A stretch of DNA of 64,000 nt from Anthoceros angustus (GCA_010909165.1 MU008220.1:62001-126000), one strand, 5' to 3'; positions 33,147 to 45,323 are shown, counted from the stretch's first letter. The notes: generated by a model not told the origin, from the sequence alone. Program-made: numbers and translations.

Positions 33147-34178
33147 CTAGAATTCCTCATATTCACTGGAGCTTGTTGGGCCGAAGAAAAGTGACCTCTG
33201 GCCCTTATTCTCTCTGAGTAGTGCTAGGAAGTTCAGGTCATATTCAGATTCACTCTCGGTGTGGTCATCGTCTTCAGTGTTATACTCCACACCAGCCTCT
33301 TCACACATGGTTCTCTTGGATCTTGTAGGGACAGAATGGTTTCCCTAGTTAGTATCAACATGTAAGAAGTTGTACAAACCCACGAAACAGTGGGAGTAGT
33401 TAGTGCAAGTGACTTACTATAAAATGAAATGAAGTTTCCTCCTTCACCTCCCCATCTGTACTAGTATTCTCTGATCATTGCAATTCCAGTGCTTTCACAT
33501 GTATAGACATCATGGAGTCATAGGGTCACTGTATCAGCATCTGAAAGCACTCTTACCTCCCTGGTGTGACTTCCTTTTCCTAACTTGAAGTGCCTTGCTT
33601 TGTAAGTCATTGGGAGCGAGCAGTGTGCTCGCTGTGACGCCAGTCTCTCTTGTCCATTGTCCACAGCTCATTGAGTGGGCCCGAGACTTCACAGTGTGGT
33701 TGTCAGCTGAAAAGTCTTGGGTGTCTGGTTGAGACACTCGAGGTGCCCCTGGTTGCCTGTTGTTTGCTTGCAGGCGAAGTTCACGCATCTCATTCTCTAG
33801 CTTGGTCTTCTCATCTTCAAGGCGCTGGACCATGCTTCGCCAATATGCATGGCTTCTACGGCTCTCAGCTCTACTTCTCCGGAGCCAATTTGGAGTGTTT
33901 CCATGCTTCGGACAGCTAAGACTTGCACAGGTGCACTTCGGCGATGGGCTTCCTCATCGAACTCCTGTGCGTGCGCATGGTGCTTCTGGTGACTTCTCCA
34001 GTTTTGAGATCAGATTGTCATTGCCTTGAGTGGCCTCGACTTCCGGCTCTGTCTTTGCCTGCATCATGTGCTTCTTCCTTGTTTCCTTTGCTGAGTAGAA
34101 GGCTTCATCGTTGTCCTCCGACTCAGAGGACACAGCAATTGGAGCTCTGGCTGATCCGCTTGCTCCTCTTGTTCCCAT
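33147..34178 (-). pseudogene. Copia-C antisense gene, spliced and partly broken
   Basis: Opposite strand to pol. An N-terminal segment (34178 to about 33955) has MGTRGASGSARAP and SSESEDNDEAFYSAKETRKK. A frame change follows, then a coiled-coil stretch MVQRLEDEKTKLENEMRELR (33833-33774). A strong donor GGAG|GTAAGAGT lies at 33557/33556. The last exon ends with an acidic tail (NTEDDDHTESESEYD) and SSSEYEEF before TAG at 33149-33147. The layout (charged N-terminus, late intron, acidic C-terminus, tail-to-tail with pol) matches Copia-A, but sequence similarity is weak outside the acidic segments. Exact splice sites were not resolved. Confidence 0.5.
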
Positions 34179-34324
34179 GGCTGGTAGCTGCTGAACTGGA
34201 ATAGAAGCTCGTCTGTCTCTCTGGGTTCTTTGGATGGAGCAGGAGCTTTTATGACTGCGCGTGTGAGAGCTACTTGGACGTTTGAGGAGTAACCCGTGTT
34301 CTCTGATAGCAATGATTCTGAGGG

Positions 34325-34706
34325 CAACGATCATCTTCATCTTGTCTGGATCAACTTCGATGCCTCGTGCTGAAATTCTGTGCCCCAACAAAATCCCCTC
34401 CAGCATGCCAAAGTAGCATTTCTCCGGATGTAGGCAAAGTTGAGTTTCACGACACCTCGCCAAGCACTGCCGCAAGTGATCCAGGTGCTCCTCCACGCTC
34501 CCAAACACACAAAAATCATCTAGGAATACCTCCATGAACTTGTGGAGATACTCCTTGAAGATCTTGACCATGCTCCGCATGAAGGAACCCGTCACCTCGA
34601 AAGCAAACACGTCGATGAACTCAGCAAGGAGCTGTTTCATTCCTTCCTCCAACGTTGGGTCCAGCTGTTGTGCAAACTTCAGCACCTTCCCGGGCAACAC
34701 CTCCAC
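34325..34706 (-). pseudogene. Gypsy-B reverse transcriptase fragment
   Basis: EYLHKFMEVFLDDFCVFG has the catalytic LDDF (usually YLDDF or FMDDF). HLDHLRQCLARCRETQLCLH, PEKCYFGMLEGILLGHRISA and GIEVDPDKMKMI complete the palm and the start of the thumb. The upstream half runs in the same frame as VTGSFMRSMVKIF, a damaged version of the fingers-palm junction. Confidence 0.88.
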
Positions 34707-34962
34707 GTCCTTAATCTAAATCTTGTACCCTCTCGCTCCACAGGTCTTTGAACTCTCACCAAACCCTTCCTCCGGTTCACGAGGTCCTCTTCCCTCATGC
34801 CTCCCTAAATAGGTCCTCGAGGTGAATCGAATGATCACAGCTCACCCCTTTCGACTGTTCTTGGTTGATCCCTTCCTTAGCAACCTTTGTTCGAGAATCA
34901 TTTGTTGCTTCCTTGTACCTCGTTAGCAGCGGTTGCTTCCTTAATCGTTAGCAGCGTTCTTG

Positions 34963-35767
34963 TCACCTCCTTGGTGCGGTCCTCCATGAACCAAAGCGGT
35001 CCACCAAATTGAGGAGTAAGGATATCCCTCCTATACTCCTCCTCATCGACCATGCGATATGTGCAAAGGAAATTTGTCCGGTTCCCTCCTTCTTCCTCCG
35101 GTCGGATGTTTCTCCATGATGTGTATCCTTCCGTTCTTTGTAGGAGTCTCCCACAGTGGTATCCTGCTCCAACTCAAACAAATTCGGCCTCCTTGTCTTG
35201 GGGTCCCAATCCATTGGCTTAAAAGCCACTTCCTTCCTCCCCAAGTCATCTTGCATCTTGAGCCATCTGACAGTCCTTCCCAATAGGATGTCGTACCACA
35301 GGCGCCTTGTCTTGGATAACCACATAGTCCATGAGATAGGGAATGGTCCCTATGATGGTGGTTACTCCTTGATTCTCCACAGTGCATTTTTGACATGTCG
35401 GTCCAATCTCGGCCTGGTGGTATGCTCAATGTCAACCCAAGCTTCCTGCTATCCTTCCGTCATGATGTTCACCGGATCCGGTATCCAAGGGAACCGCTTG
35501 ATGACACGACGATCTCCACTTGCGGCTCGCGGCCCTTGGTCTATCATGGACACTAGGTTGGTGAGTCGGCACCTTGGTCTGGCTTGGGCAATCGCCTCTT
35601 CCTCTTGGGTTGCGCTTCTTGCAAGGCCTCCGAACTTGTTGCACTGCCGGGTTGTCCTTCAATAGTTGACCAAACGTGATGGCTGCGATCCATGATGGCT
35701 TGACAAGGTTAAATGGTCCTCGATCGGTCCCTCCTTCTTCCCATCGCGGTTGCTCCCTTAGCAACAA
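34963..35767 (-). pseudogene. Gypsy-B protease region
   Basis: GPFNLVKPSWIAAITFGQLL precedes the aspartic protease; PLDTGSG near 35480 is the active site (DT/SG), then a frame change. YDILLGRTVRWLKMQDD (35325-34963) is the DLLLGR-type segment downstream of the flap. An intervening segment has ALWRI and GPFPLSHG pieces in another frame. Confidence 0.75.
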
Positions 35768-36120
35768 CGTCGGTGTTGCTTATGCGGCCGCCTTAGCAAC
35801 GGCGGTTGCTAACTCGGAGGACTTCTGCGATCTCGAGGATCACGAGCTCGGCGGTTTTTGTCTTGGTCAATTCCTCCTCTATCATCTCCATGACTTCCGG
35901 CGTCGTCCGGTGGAAACTCGGGTTTCCTCTCCCTTTTCTTGGAACTTCTTTTCTCGGCATGGCCCCAGCGATTCACTCCTTGATTCTTCCTTCTCGGGGT
36001 TCTCCTTCTCAAGTGTCTCCTCCGGATCCGTTCCCTCCGGGCTTGGAGTGCTCTCTTGACTTTGTGGTGATTCCACCTCCGTCTCTTTCTTCTTCATGAC
36101 TTCCTCCTAGCTTTTCACTC

Positions 36121-37517
36121 CTAGTGCGCCTGACCATGGCACCTCTCCGTAGTAGTCTCCTCCACCCCAGTCCATCTAGCTCCCGCAACACCATGGCTTC
36201 CGCATCCTCCCCAAAAGACCATAAGGGCATCCTCCACGTGCATGGGCCACGGCTCCTTGAGGATGCTTGCTGAACCCTCACACGGTGGTTGAGCAATTGA
36301 GCGATCTTCCTCGGTTTGGGCAAGTGACACTCCCGCCACATGACCATTGTTTTCGGTCTTGGCACCGTTCGTAGTCACCATTGGCCTGTCTTGTGATGAG
36401 CTATTTGCATAATGACCAAAGCCCCTATTGTAGCTTGAACCACACCGTTGCTTGGTTAGCAACCACAGGCACTTGGTTGTTACGAATGCCCCCATGGAAT
36501 TTCGCGGCATCGATGGATCTTGGGGTCTGTTGTCCTTGGAAACCTCACGGATCGGTAGGTATCCTCCAGCGATCCTCTTCCTCCTCCTCGTGGCGAGCAT
36601 GTGCACCTTGGCCACATGGCAGTTGGACTTGGTGTGGCTGGCTGGCCACAAGTGGAACAAAAGCAGGTTAGCCCGAGCCTTTGGATGCGCTCTCCTCTTC
36701 TCATGCTCCTTCACGCGTTGAGGTGAAACTTCTCGAATTTGCTCATCATTTCCTCCATCTTCATTTCTTCTTTGCACCTTCTTGTGCGACAGCCTCCTTC
36801 TTGACTTGTTCCACTTCCTTCTTAGCACTAGCAACCTCTTGTTTAATACGGCCAGCTCCCTTGATCCTCGAGCCTCTGGTTTCTTCTTAGCGTCAACCTT
36901 CTTCTTCTTCTCTGCGTCTCGTCTTGGGGATTCTTCCTCCGTCTGCCATCCTCAGGAAGAGTCCTCCGAGTCTGTCTTGAGAGGTCACTCTCCTCAAGAT
37001 TCTTCCTCCGACGAAGATCCCTTGTCCTTCTTCCCTCGCTTGGACTTCTTCTTCTTGCTCTTTTCCTTCTTGTGCTTCTTCTTGTCCAAGGAGTTGGATT
37101 CTTCGTAGTTGAGTGCCGCCTTGATGGCCTTGTCTCGTCCTTCTCCGCTTGCGCCTCACATGTCGGCCCATCTCGGATCTAACCTTAGCAAACCACCGAA
37201 TGGCACATAATCAGTGAGGACCACTACGATCACGCAAGTTAAGAAACCTCTCAACATAAGCTTGCAAGGTCTCCTTCCTTCTTCTCCTCAAAACTCCAAC
37301 TTTGACAACACGTAGCCTTCTACATCTATTCCCTGAACCTCTCACAAAAGGCTTTCTTGATTCGTTGAAGGTTCTTTGAGTCTTGATAGTACTCCCTCTT
37401 GTACCACTTGGCTGGCCCTCCATGAAGAACTCCGTAGAAGAGGTGAATCTGCGATCCCAGTTCACGATTTGCAATGGTTAGTTGCTCAAAGCGTTCAACA
37501 AACTCTCGGATCTTCAT
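36121..37517 (-). pseudogene. Gypsy-B Gag
   Basis: KIREFVERFEQLTIANRELG and FYGVLHGGPAKWYKREYYQD (37517-37326) are the retrotransposon Gag helical domain. ETLQAYVERFLNLRDRS continues it in a second frame. A Lys/Arg/Glu-rich region follows (37171-36893). Near 36640 a zinc-knuckle relic (STCGQP in one frame, HTKSNCH in the next) is split by a frameshift. Confidence 0.78.
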
Positions 37518-37943
37518 ACCCTTCTTCTCTCCATACGGTGGGTATGGGCTTGGTAGTTATTGCAAAAGGCTGAAGTCGCCATGACGTCGTCACTATCCGG
37601 CAACGATTGTTGGTCTAGCAACAGGATCTCTGTTAGCATACTGTCAAAAGTTCTTTGAGTTCACTGCCGCAAGTTGACGGTCGAGAAGACAAGGATGGTA
37701 TCGGTCCTAGGCACTGTTGCTTGCTTCTTGGCTCCTCCAGGACGTTGCTTTCTTGTGCTCTCCTCGCTCTCGATGCGACCCGCCGCCCTCGCTCCACGGC
37801 AGCGTTGTCTTCTTCTTGAGTCTTCTCTTCACGGTGAGTTAACTTTCGAGACTCAATGGGTAGCATCCATGTATCACACTCAAGACTCCCAATACACTAC
37901 TAGACAAGGTTAGTCTACTCTAAGGTCTTGACAACAATGACAC

Positions 37944-37961
37944 TCCCCGGCAACGGCGCCA
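37944..37961 (-). promoter_or_regulatory. Gypsy-B primer-binding site
   Basis: On the minus strand TGGCGCCGTTGCCGGGGA, the standard PBS of Athila/Tat-type plant gypsy elements. TGT at 37965 on the plus strand marks the CA end of the adjoining LTR, with a 3-nt spacer. Confidence 0.9.
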
Positions 37962-37964
37962 AAA

Positions 37965-40500
37965 TGTGGAGTGATTTTCTAAACCAAGTGGTCACAAGAG
38001 GCCACATTTACCCTCTTTATAATCGTTGTAGACTTGAGATTCATACCCAAGGGAGTGATTTCGTGTCAAGACAACCAAAACATAGCCAATCCAACCAAAC
38101 ACAGACACACCAAACATCTAGCGATTCTGAGACGCTACTATCCTAACAACACTCGGACACATGGCTATCTTAGCCACGCGACCTTTGCTACCTTAGCAGA
38201 CCCGGTGCTATCTTAGCAACCACCCTCTATTTTAGCGTGGGGTCCACCTTGGGATCAGTGGCTATTAATAGAAGGTGGGACCCACTTGGGGATCCAAGTG
38301 GATAAGGTTGGACACCCTCTCTTATCTATCCACAAAGTTAGATCCACCAATCGAGTTAGCCACGTGTCACCTTTTCCACACACACTTTATGGACAACCTA
38401 AGCGGCCCTAACCTAATCTCTAAACCTAAACCTAGGACAACTCCGGCATAAAGGGTTGCGCTCACACAAACTACCCCTTTCTCTTGCTTCTTGAGACTTC
38501 CTTGTCTCTCCTCCAGCCTTTCTCACCTTCCAAGCTCCATACAGACCTCTCCAGCTCTCACCCTTGAGGTGCCTCTCGGATCCTCCACACTCTCCAAGTT
38601 TCCCCGGCAACTCTCTTCAACTCTCCTTGTTCTCACACCTCACTTTGCCCATTCAATCTCCACTTTCACAGCTCACAGCACCTCTCCGGTCCTTACAAGG
38701 TTCTCATCCAGGCCCTTACAGCACTTCACCAACTCTCAAAATACTTGTTCTACCTCCCAATCATTCCATCTCATCCACTCACGGGATCTTCAACCTCCAC
38801 TCACGGCTCTCTTCTTGACAACACAAACATCACTTACAGACTTCTCAGTCCTTCTTACTCCTCTCAAACAGCCAATCAGCAACTCTCCATGTCCGATTCT
38901 CCACTTCTCTCACAGTTCACTTTTCCTCTCATTTTCCAAACACACAAGCCCACTCCAACTCACTTGACTTCCTTGACTTCTCCTCCTCACACACACGGGC
39001 TCCCGCCTTCTCTTCTCCCACACCCGACCTCCAACACACACACTCAAAACACAAGGTGAGTACTAGACTAGGCTGAAGGGAATGAGGAAGAGTCTGGACC
39101 TCCCGGCTTCACAACCCCTTCCTCTTGACCTTGGAAACTCCCTCCAAGGAGACCTCAAGGCTCCCTCCCTTGCTTTCCACCACCCTTGCGGATCGGCCAC
39201 GGATCTAGGCAACAGTGGTCTTCTTCTTCTCTGTGACAAAGCGTGTCTAGACTTACGACCTTTGGATCTGGTACCCCCAAACCCCGTGCTCATTAACACA
39301 CCAAGACCTTAAACCAACATTGCTTACATTTCATCAAGATGCCTCTTATACCCAAGATCGACCCACAAAAGTAGCTTGGGCTTGCCAAAAATACCAATCG
39401 GTCTTAGCCTACCGGTCCTAGAGGCCTATCTCTTAATTACATCCACTAAGAGAGAAGATAAGATTCTGATCTACTCATAGCACATGGGCCTGACTATTTC
39501 AGGTCACTTACCCTATTATCTCTAGGCCTCCTAGGCCTCCTAGCCCATGCTCTCCTCCCTCTTGGCTGGTTGGGCAAACTCTCCACAAAATCTCCACCTC
39601 CTCGGCTGGACTCCTCCCTCTCTTGTGCTCATGACATAGCACAGTACTCCTCCTCGGTGAGCTCTTGAATCCTGGATGGGTCGGTGAAAGTCTCCTCCAT
39701 AAGAGTCCAACCCATAGGTAGGATCCGGTGCGTCAGGCATGGATCAAGCACCTCCATGTCCCCTTAGCGGCTGCTCTGCAGTACTGTCGACTCGGCCCGC
39801 CACTTGGCCCTATCAATTCACGTGCTCTTCCCAGCTTCTTGCGGCTGATCGCGGGCCCACGCCCTTGACCTCCTCCGGGGCTGCATGGCTGCACTTCCCA
39901 CCAGCTGCAGAGGCGGAATTTCCCCGCCTTTTCATTGCTCGATCCGCGGCATCTTGAGCGTTCTCCACACTTCATGCGGGTCGCTCCGTCACCTCGGCTC
40001 TTTCCAAGCCGTAGCTTTGGGTGCTGCCGCGGCTGACATCTGGCTGCAGCTTTCGGCCACCGCCGCATCCTCCCGAGCGTGCTACTCAAACCAAATTAAG
40101 TTCTTCGGCGCAGCTCTGGTACTCAGCGACTCAACTGTGACCCCGCGCCTTGTGACCCGTCCAGGCGTCAGCTCTCGGTCTCCCGACCAGTCGCACTCAA
40201 GATCGGCGCAGTCTTTCAGTCTGCTGGATTCGCTGAAGATACTCCTTGTCACTTCCCGCCGTTGGACTTAATTGCTAATAGGACCCCAGATTCGGATATT
40301 TCCTTTTGATTTCGCCCAAATAGGTTTTCAGAATTTATCGAAATAACTCCGACTTAGTCGCTACCAACAACGGGCTCGAGTCGGTTCTTTGTCATAACAA
40401 CAGTCTGTTAACAGCGGCCTAGCATTACGTCCGGCGGTAACCCTCCGAGATTACATCCGGGGATCGGGACTAGACTCTCTTCCTCCTACTAGGCTCTAGT
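37965..40500 (-). repeat. Probable Gypsy-B 5' LTR and flank (far end undefined)
   Basis: Gene-free DNA next to the PBS, pyrimidine-rich on the plus strand from 38460 to 39060 (CTC/CACTC runs). The LTR must start at 37965, but no second copy exists in the window, so its length is unknown. Open frames here are Ser/Thr/Pro-rich artefacts of the CT bias. Confidence 0.45.
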
Positions 40501-40559
40501 AGACTTTACTTATTTCCTAACCTACTTCACATTCCAACTCCACGATTCTCACAACAAAC

Positions 40560-43500
40560 AAAAACAAAAAAACACTCCTTTTGAGAAGTGCAGTACCCAT
40601 GTGGTCACCACATGGGTGTGGTCGTGCGTAATGGATGCGTGGAGGCACGGCGGCGACACATATGTCTTTGTATCCTGCGGTGATGCAATAGTTTTGGACA
40701 TATGCGAGGAAGAAGTGAGGACATCTGAGGTGCAGGAAGGTCGGCGGACTTTGAGACGGTGGATATCGCAGAAGGGCTATGAGCATGGGATGGGCATCCT
40801 TGCATGACCCATGAAGTGACCGCAATCATGGATGGCTGCGTTGCAAGCGGTGGCACATAGCCACATGTGGAACAAAGGCAGCCACCTCGAGCGATGGGCG
40901 GACAAGCGTCGCGGAGTACAAAGGATAGTGCGGTGTGCAAAGTTTCTCATGGTAGGACGGTGGCGGCGACATTGAAGAGGGCGCCCGTTCTCACGGGACA
41001 TAGACAAATACTCGCTGCGGTTCGCATGAGTTTAAGCCAATTTTGTTGAAGGTTAGATGATGCAGTGTCGGCCGGGAGGGACAAGGCCATCGATCTGAAA
41101 GTCGTACCGGTTGACATTGTAAATACGGAGAAAGTTTGCGTCTATAGGGTGCGCTCAATAGATGGTCCGTTTGTGTGGCCATCGCGGTGGATGCATCTTG
41201 CATCCGGAGCGGGGATGAAAACATAGGCTGGGCCATCGCCGTACCCACGGCGGGGATGGAGAGGACGGAGGCGAGTGGGAGAGCCATATAGCGCATGGCA
41301 TGTGGCCTATACGTCGAGGCGGAACCTCCGGACTCTTGAGGAGCGTGTAATGGCTCCAATGGAGACAACAAAACCAACGTCACCGCAAGTACCGTGGTCT
41401 TGATGGCGGTGTTCACATGGCAACGATTATCGGCAATATGCATTGATGACCTTCGGCACTCAATTGTGGGCAAGGGACTACAAGTTGTCGTAATATAAAA
41501 CACTAGTCATTATGGCGAAGGAGAAAGAGCACGTGAGGGGCGATCTCCGTGAAAAATAAAACGGTAGCCAACCACTTTTACAAACAAAGGCTTTCCATAT
41601 GAAGAGCTTTGAATTTTGGCATGGCGACCCTTGGCAACTATCGGAAGGGCAAGCCAATGCCTTGACATGGCGGTGGCGTCCGTGAGCAGGGCAATGGCGG
41701 CGCGTCGAAGGTGAGTTTGCAGACATCGTATACCACCGCTAGGAGCACCAGCATCGGCGCGTCGTGAGCAAATCCGTAGGTGGGTGGGGAGGATGAGAGG
41801 GCAAGCTCGTCTCGAGCTACCTCGCTCATCCACCCCAGCCACCTAACACTCGATCAGGCCGTGCGCACCACCGCGTCCCACATAGACACAGAGTTGTGAG
41901 GGACAGAACATGGCGGCCGAACCAATGGCGGTTGAGGACATGGAGACGTGGAATATCCCAGGCCCGACAGGCGGACTTGGAGCATTGCGTCCGTGAATTG
42001 AACGAAGTGGATGATGATGCTTTGCTGTCACATGAGGTGGGTGTTTCGAGACTAGATTGACAAGAACGTCTTGTTCCGAAATTGTAGACACGTTGATGCA
42101 GTTTGCTTGGCGGACGTTGCGGTGCACCTTGGCATGTTGGCAGCTGTTCATGCAGCATGACATGTGGAGGCAGCCCATGGCAGCACGGGAGGTGGTTGGG
42201 CTGCGAGGCATAAGGCGTGGGCAGGCGGGGCAACCAGCGTGGTGGGCGGCGCCAAGCCTGCCCTGAGCCCCGGATGAGGAATGGCGACGGCAATTTCGGC
42301 GGGGAGGTGTGATGACAAGGGGGAGGTGTCTGCGGTGGATGGTGATGGAGTGGTGTGAGGTGGACAACGATGCAGTGACGACCTTGATAAAAGGAATGGC
42401 GTGAAATGGTGAAGGAGGCAATGCAAAAGCAAAGGACGGGGAAGGGAATCCGATGTTGTTGAAGTGCGAAGCAAGGCCTGAGGCTAGTGAGGACAAAGGT
42501 TGTGAATGAGCGGGGAACATGGCAAGATGGCGCGGCGTTAGGGGAGAAGGCAGTTAGTGAAATCGGTGTCGGAAGCCTTCCCGACAGTGGTGAAGTCCAA
42601 CATAAGCCGACACTTCCTGATGACGCCGCGCAATTCTCGATGTGTGGAGGCGCAAAGCGGCATTAGAGGAAGGGAGCGGAGGGAGGAGGCGGGTAAGCCG
42701 AGCATGGTGGGCGAGGAGGAGTGGGAAGATGCCCTTGCACAGGCTCGGATGGGCTGTGAAGCAGGAAGTTGAGCCATGAGTATGAACTTGCGGCAAGAGG
42801 CTGGCCAAAAGCGGAGGATGGGGCCAAACCCTTGGGGAAGGGAGGCGTCTTTGGATGGGTGCTTGGTTTGAGAAGAAGCATGGTAGGTACCCAACGAAGA
42901 GGAGGCTGAATTTGGGAGGCGAGAGGGCGATCTCCATGCAACCTCTGTGGGCGGTTCGCGATAAGGGGCGGTCATCCCGGAGTTCATACGGGTAAGACAT
43001 GGAATAGCGAACCACCCGGAGGTTCGAGGCTATGCCAGGAGAACAAGGAGATGACAATTTTGTTGAGCGACATGGAATTGGAGATGGATCCGGATCGGTG
43101 GCATTTAGGGCGAAGGATGGAAGGCAGGCGCCCTGCGGGAGGTGGTGGTGTGGATGTGGGGGGATAAGTAGGAGGGCGGTGGGAGTAGAATGCATTGGGA
43201 GAGGAGGCGAGACAAAACGCGGAGGGGAGGGGCGGCGGGCTTGAACCATGAAGGTGGGATGGTGCGGATGGTGGAAGCAGTGTCGGGAGGAGGCTATCAC
43301 GAGCAATGTGATCGTGGTGCGGCGGCGCCACGATCAGAGTGATGGAGCGTCCATGCACGGTGATAGTGTGAATGAAGAGTGTGAGAATGTGTAGGGAGAG
43401 GCGGCGGCGGACTCGTGGGGGGTGCCGTCACCGTCAAGTTGACCATGGCGTAGGCGAGGAGGACTTGGAATCATGTGGCGGGGCCGATTCACGGAAGGAG

Positions 43501-44800
43501 GGTGTGTCAAGAGGGCAGCGGTGGTAAAGGCGTGTGTTGGGAGGTGCCGTCACGCGCCTAGTAATGACCAGCGCACATTGTGGAAGATGGGGTCGGAGGG
43601 AGTGGCGAGGCCGTGAGACATGAGGATGGAATCGGAGGCGGATGTTACATGGCAGAGAGGCAATTGTGTCGTCACCGGCAAGGGGAGGCATGGGTCAGCG
43701 TGGGCTGCGAACAAAGTGGGAGTGGGAGGCGGGTGGCGAATGGAGGAGGGGGGGTCCATGGCGAAGCCATGGTCGTGGTGGGGGCCAAAAGGCGGTGGCA
43801 GCCATGAGGGAATTTTCGAGGGAGGAGAAAGAGGCAGCAAAGGGTACATGTGATGGCGAAGACAACGATGGCGCGAGATGAGGGCGACATTGAGGCGTGC
43901 CTAACCGTGCAGACACATACACAGCGCACTCCGGAAAGCATGGACCTCCAGTGAGGCCCCATTGGAAAGCTGACAAAGGTGGAGGCCGAAAGAGGAAAGC
44001 GGGGAGGTGCGGTGGAGGCATCGGCGGGGCCGTGTGACGGGCACAGGCGCCACAGTGAAAGAGCGAGGATGGAAGGAGGCGGATGGTGGGCAAGAGGTAC
44101 ATAAGAAAGCGGATGGAGGAAGGTAAGCAATTGAAGGTCGTTGTGCACACCTCTATATCTTGCACATGTCTTGAAGGGCATGCTGCGATGTGTGCCGTGG
44201 AGTGCGTGCGGAGGCGGAAGGAGATGGATCACGATGGAAAGGGCAAAGGTCGAGACGCAAGAGGAAGGGAGGAAGAAAATCGCAAAGCAGGGGTTGTAGG
44301 AGGTTTCCTTCTCATGCATACGATGAGGAGTAGGAAATTAGAAATGATGAAGGGCCATGTATGGAGCCAAAAGAACCCGGCGCATAGCCGCTAAGCACGC
44401 GAGAAGGACAAACTAGTAAATCATGCGGTGATAAGAAGGTGGGCGAGCCATGGCAAGGCGCCGATGGGCATGGGGACAGCTGGGCACGTGCGCCCGCTAG
44501 AAGGTAGGTTCGCGACAGGATACACAAAAATAGGCCGGTGAAATGTGGGATGTATGTATCCTGAGGTTTTCGAATGATGAATACAAAGTATAGTATCACG
44601 GCGTGTACAATTATGTATCATTAGCGTATAATGTGTTTTATACAAAATGAAATATAACGTATATCACGAAATTATCGTATATTACATATATCAATACGAT
44701 TATTATCTGTATGTGTACATGTATTTATTTATATGTATTCATACGAGGTAATAAGAAACCAAGTATTCTATATGGTAAATGTAGTAAAGGAGGAAGGTAG
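40560..44800. other. G-rich gene-free region, then AT-rich stretch
   Basis: From about 42250 to 44500 the plus strand is dominated by G (GGTGG, GGAGG, GGCGG words) and the minus-strand frames are Pro/Ser/His-rich artefacts. No protein family is recognised on either strand. 44570-44760 is AT-rich, with many TAT/ATA words. I call no gene in these 4.2 kb. Confidence 0.5.
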
Positions 44801-45091
44801 ATGGGGAGGAGGTTCGGTGCAAGCCTCCAAAAGTGTTACAAGACTTTTCTTGTAACACTTTATATTGTCGTGTTGCAATCTTGAGAGAGGACAAAAGCGC
44901 CTCTCACTTCATCTCAACATAATTGCAACACCTTGCAACATGGTTGCAACAAACACTCGGTTTGGTTTCCAAGCCAAAGTGTAACAAGCGGCCCAAAAAG
45001 TGTTACATGACCCCAAAATTGCAACATAAGTGTTACATCCAGGGGTCCAAATCTTAACATAAAGTGTAACATGGGCTGCCTTTTCTAGTAG
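44800..45091. mobile_element. Possible CACTA-type DNA transposon end
   Basis: About eight GTGTTACA / TGTAACA(C) or TTGCAACA motifs in both orientations between 44830 and 45075, then CCTTTTCTAGTAG at the junction with Copia-D. Subterminal repeats followed by a reversed CACTACTAGAAAA-like end are typical of CACTA elements. A perfect 13-bp inverted repeat with a 4-nt loop lies at 44831-44860. The final TG of the expected end is absent and no partner terminus is seen. Confidence 0.4.
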
Positions 45092-45323
45092 GGAAGCATC
45101 ATGTCTGTCTCTGCACCATGGGGAGCCATTCCTGGAATACTACGAAGGTATCCGACTTCATATGGATTGGGTAAGTCCAAGAATATCTACTAAAATGATC
45201 AGTGATTGTGAGATAATACTGTGCTCCATCAAGTGAGGAGACATGGATCTTGCCTGAGATATCGGAATGTACTAACTTTAAAGGTTGAGTAGCTCGATGA
45301 GCCATTTGCTTTGGAAAGGGCAT
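45092..45323 (-). pseudogene. Copia-D integrase core, distal half
   Basis: Continues on the minus strand from 51885 across the nested Copia-E. MPFPKQMAHRATQPLKLVHS, then DISGKIHVSS and YYLTITDHFSRYSWTYPI are the start of the copia integrase core with its first Asp. It is cut at 45092 by the CACTA-like end. The last five bases, GGCAT on the plus strand, are the left copy of the Copia-E target duplication. Confidence 0.85.

Larger units (their letters stand above)
25945..34178 (+). mobile_element. Copia-C: rearranged copia element, 3' LTR missing
   Basis: Order: putative 5' LTR, PBS (26121), leader with tandem duplication, gag-protease-integrase, a tandem duplication of the integrase C-terminal region, RT, RNase H ending 33086, then an antisense gene. 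No 3' LTR copy is seen: sequence passes from the antisense gene into Gypsy-B near 34180-34330. Both the PBS and the gene order are standard copia. It is a different family from Copia-A, with about half the residues shared at conserved motifs. Confidence 0.85.
34325..37961 (-). mobile_element. Gypsy-B: Ty3/gypsy element, truncated after RT
   Basis: Reading down the minus strand from the PBS at 37961: Gag, basic region, zinc-knuckle relic, protease, RT with LDDF. It stops abruptly near 34325 next to the Copia-C antisense gene. No RNase H, integrase or 3' LTR is present. Frames are broken in many places. The PBS type and the Gag and protease wording fit the Athila/Tat side of plant gypsy elements. 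Confidence 0.8.

Noticed and set aside
38491-39059. Ser/Thr/Pro-rich plus-strand frames resembling wall proteins
   Set aside because: CT-rich DNA gives open frames in all three phases; the region adjoins a gypsy PBS and is most likely LTR.
40600-40810. Possible second PPR fragment (TYVFVSCGDA)
   Set aside because: Only one weak string, without the VDMYAKCG or WNAMI context that supports the Gypsy-A fragments.
42148-44319. Many long Pro/Ser/His-rich minus-strand frames
   Set aside because: They overlap in several phases and follow from the G-rich bias of the plus strand; no domain or consistent start is visible.
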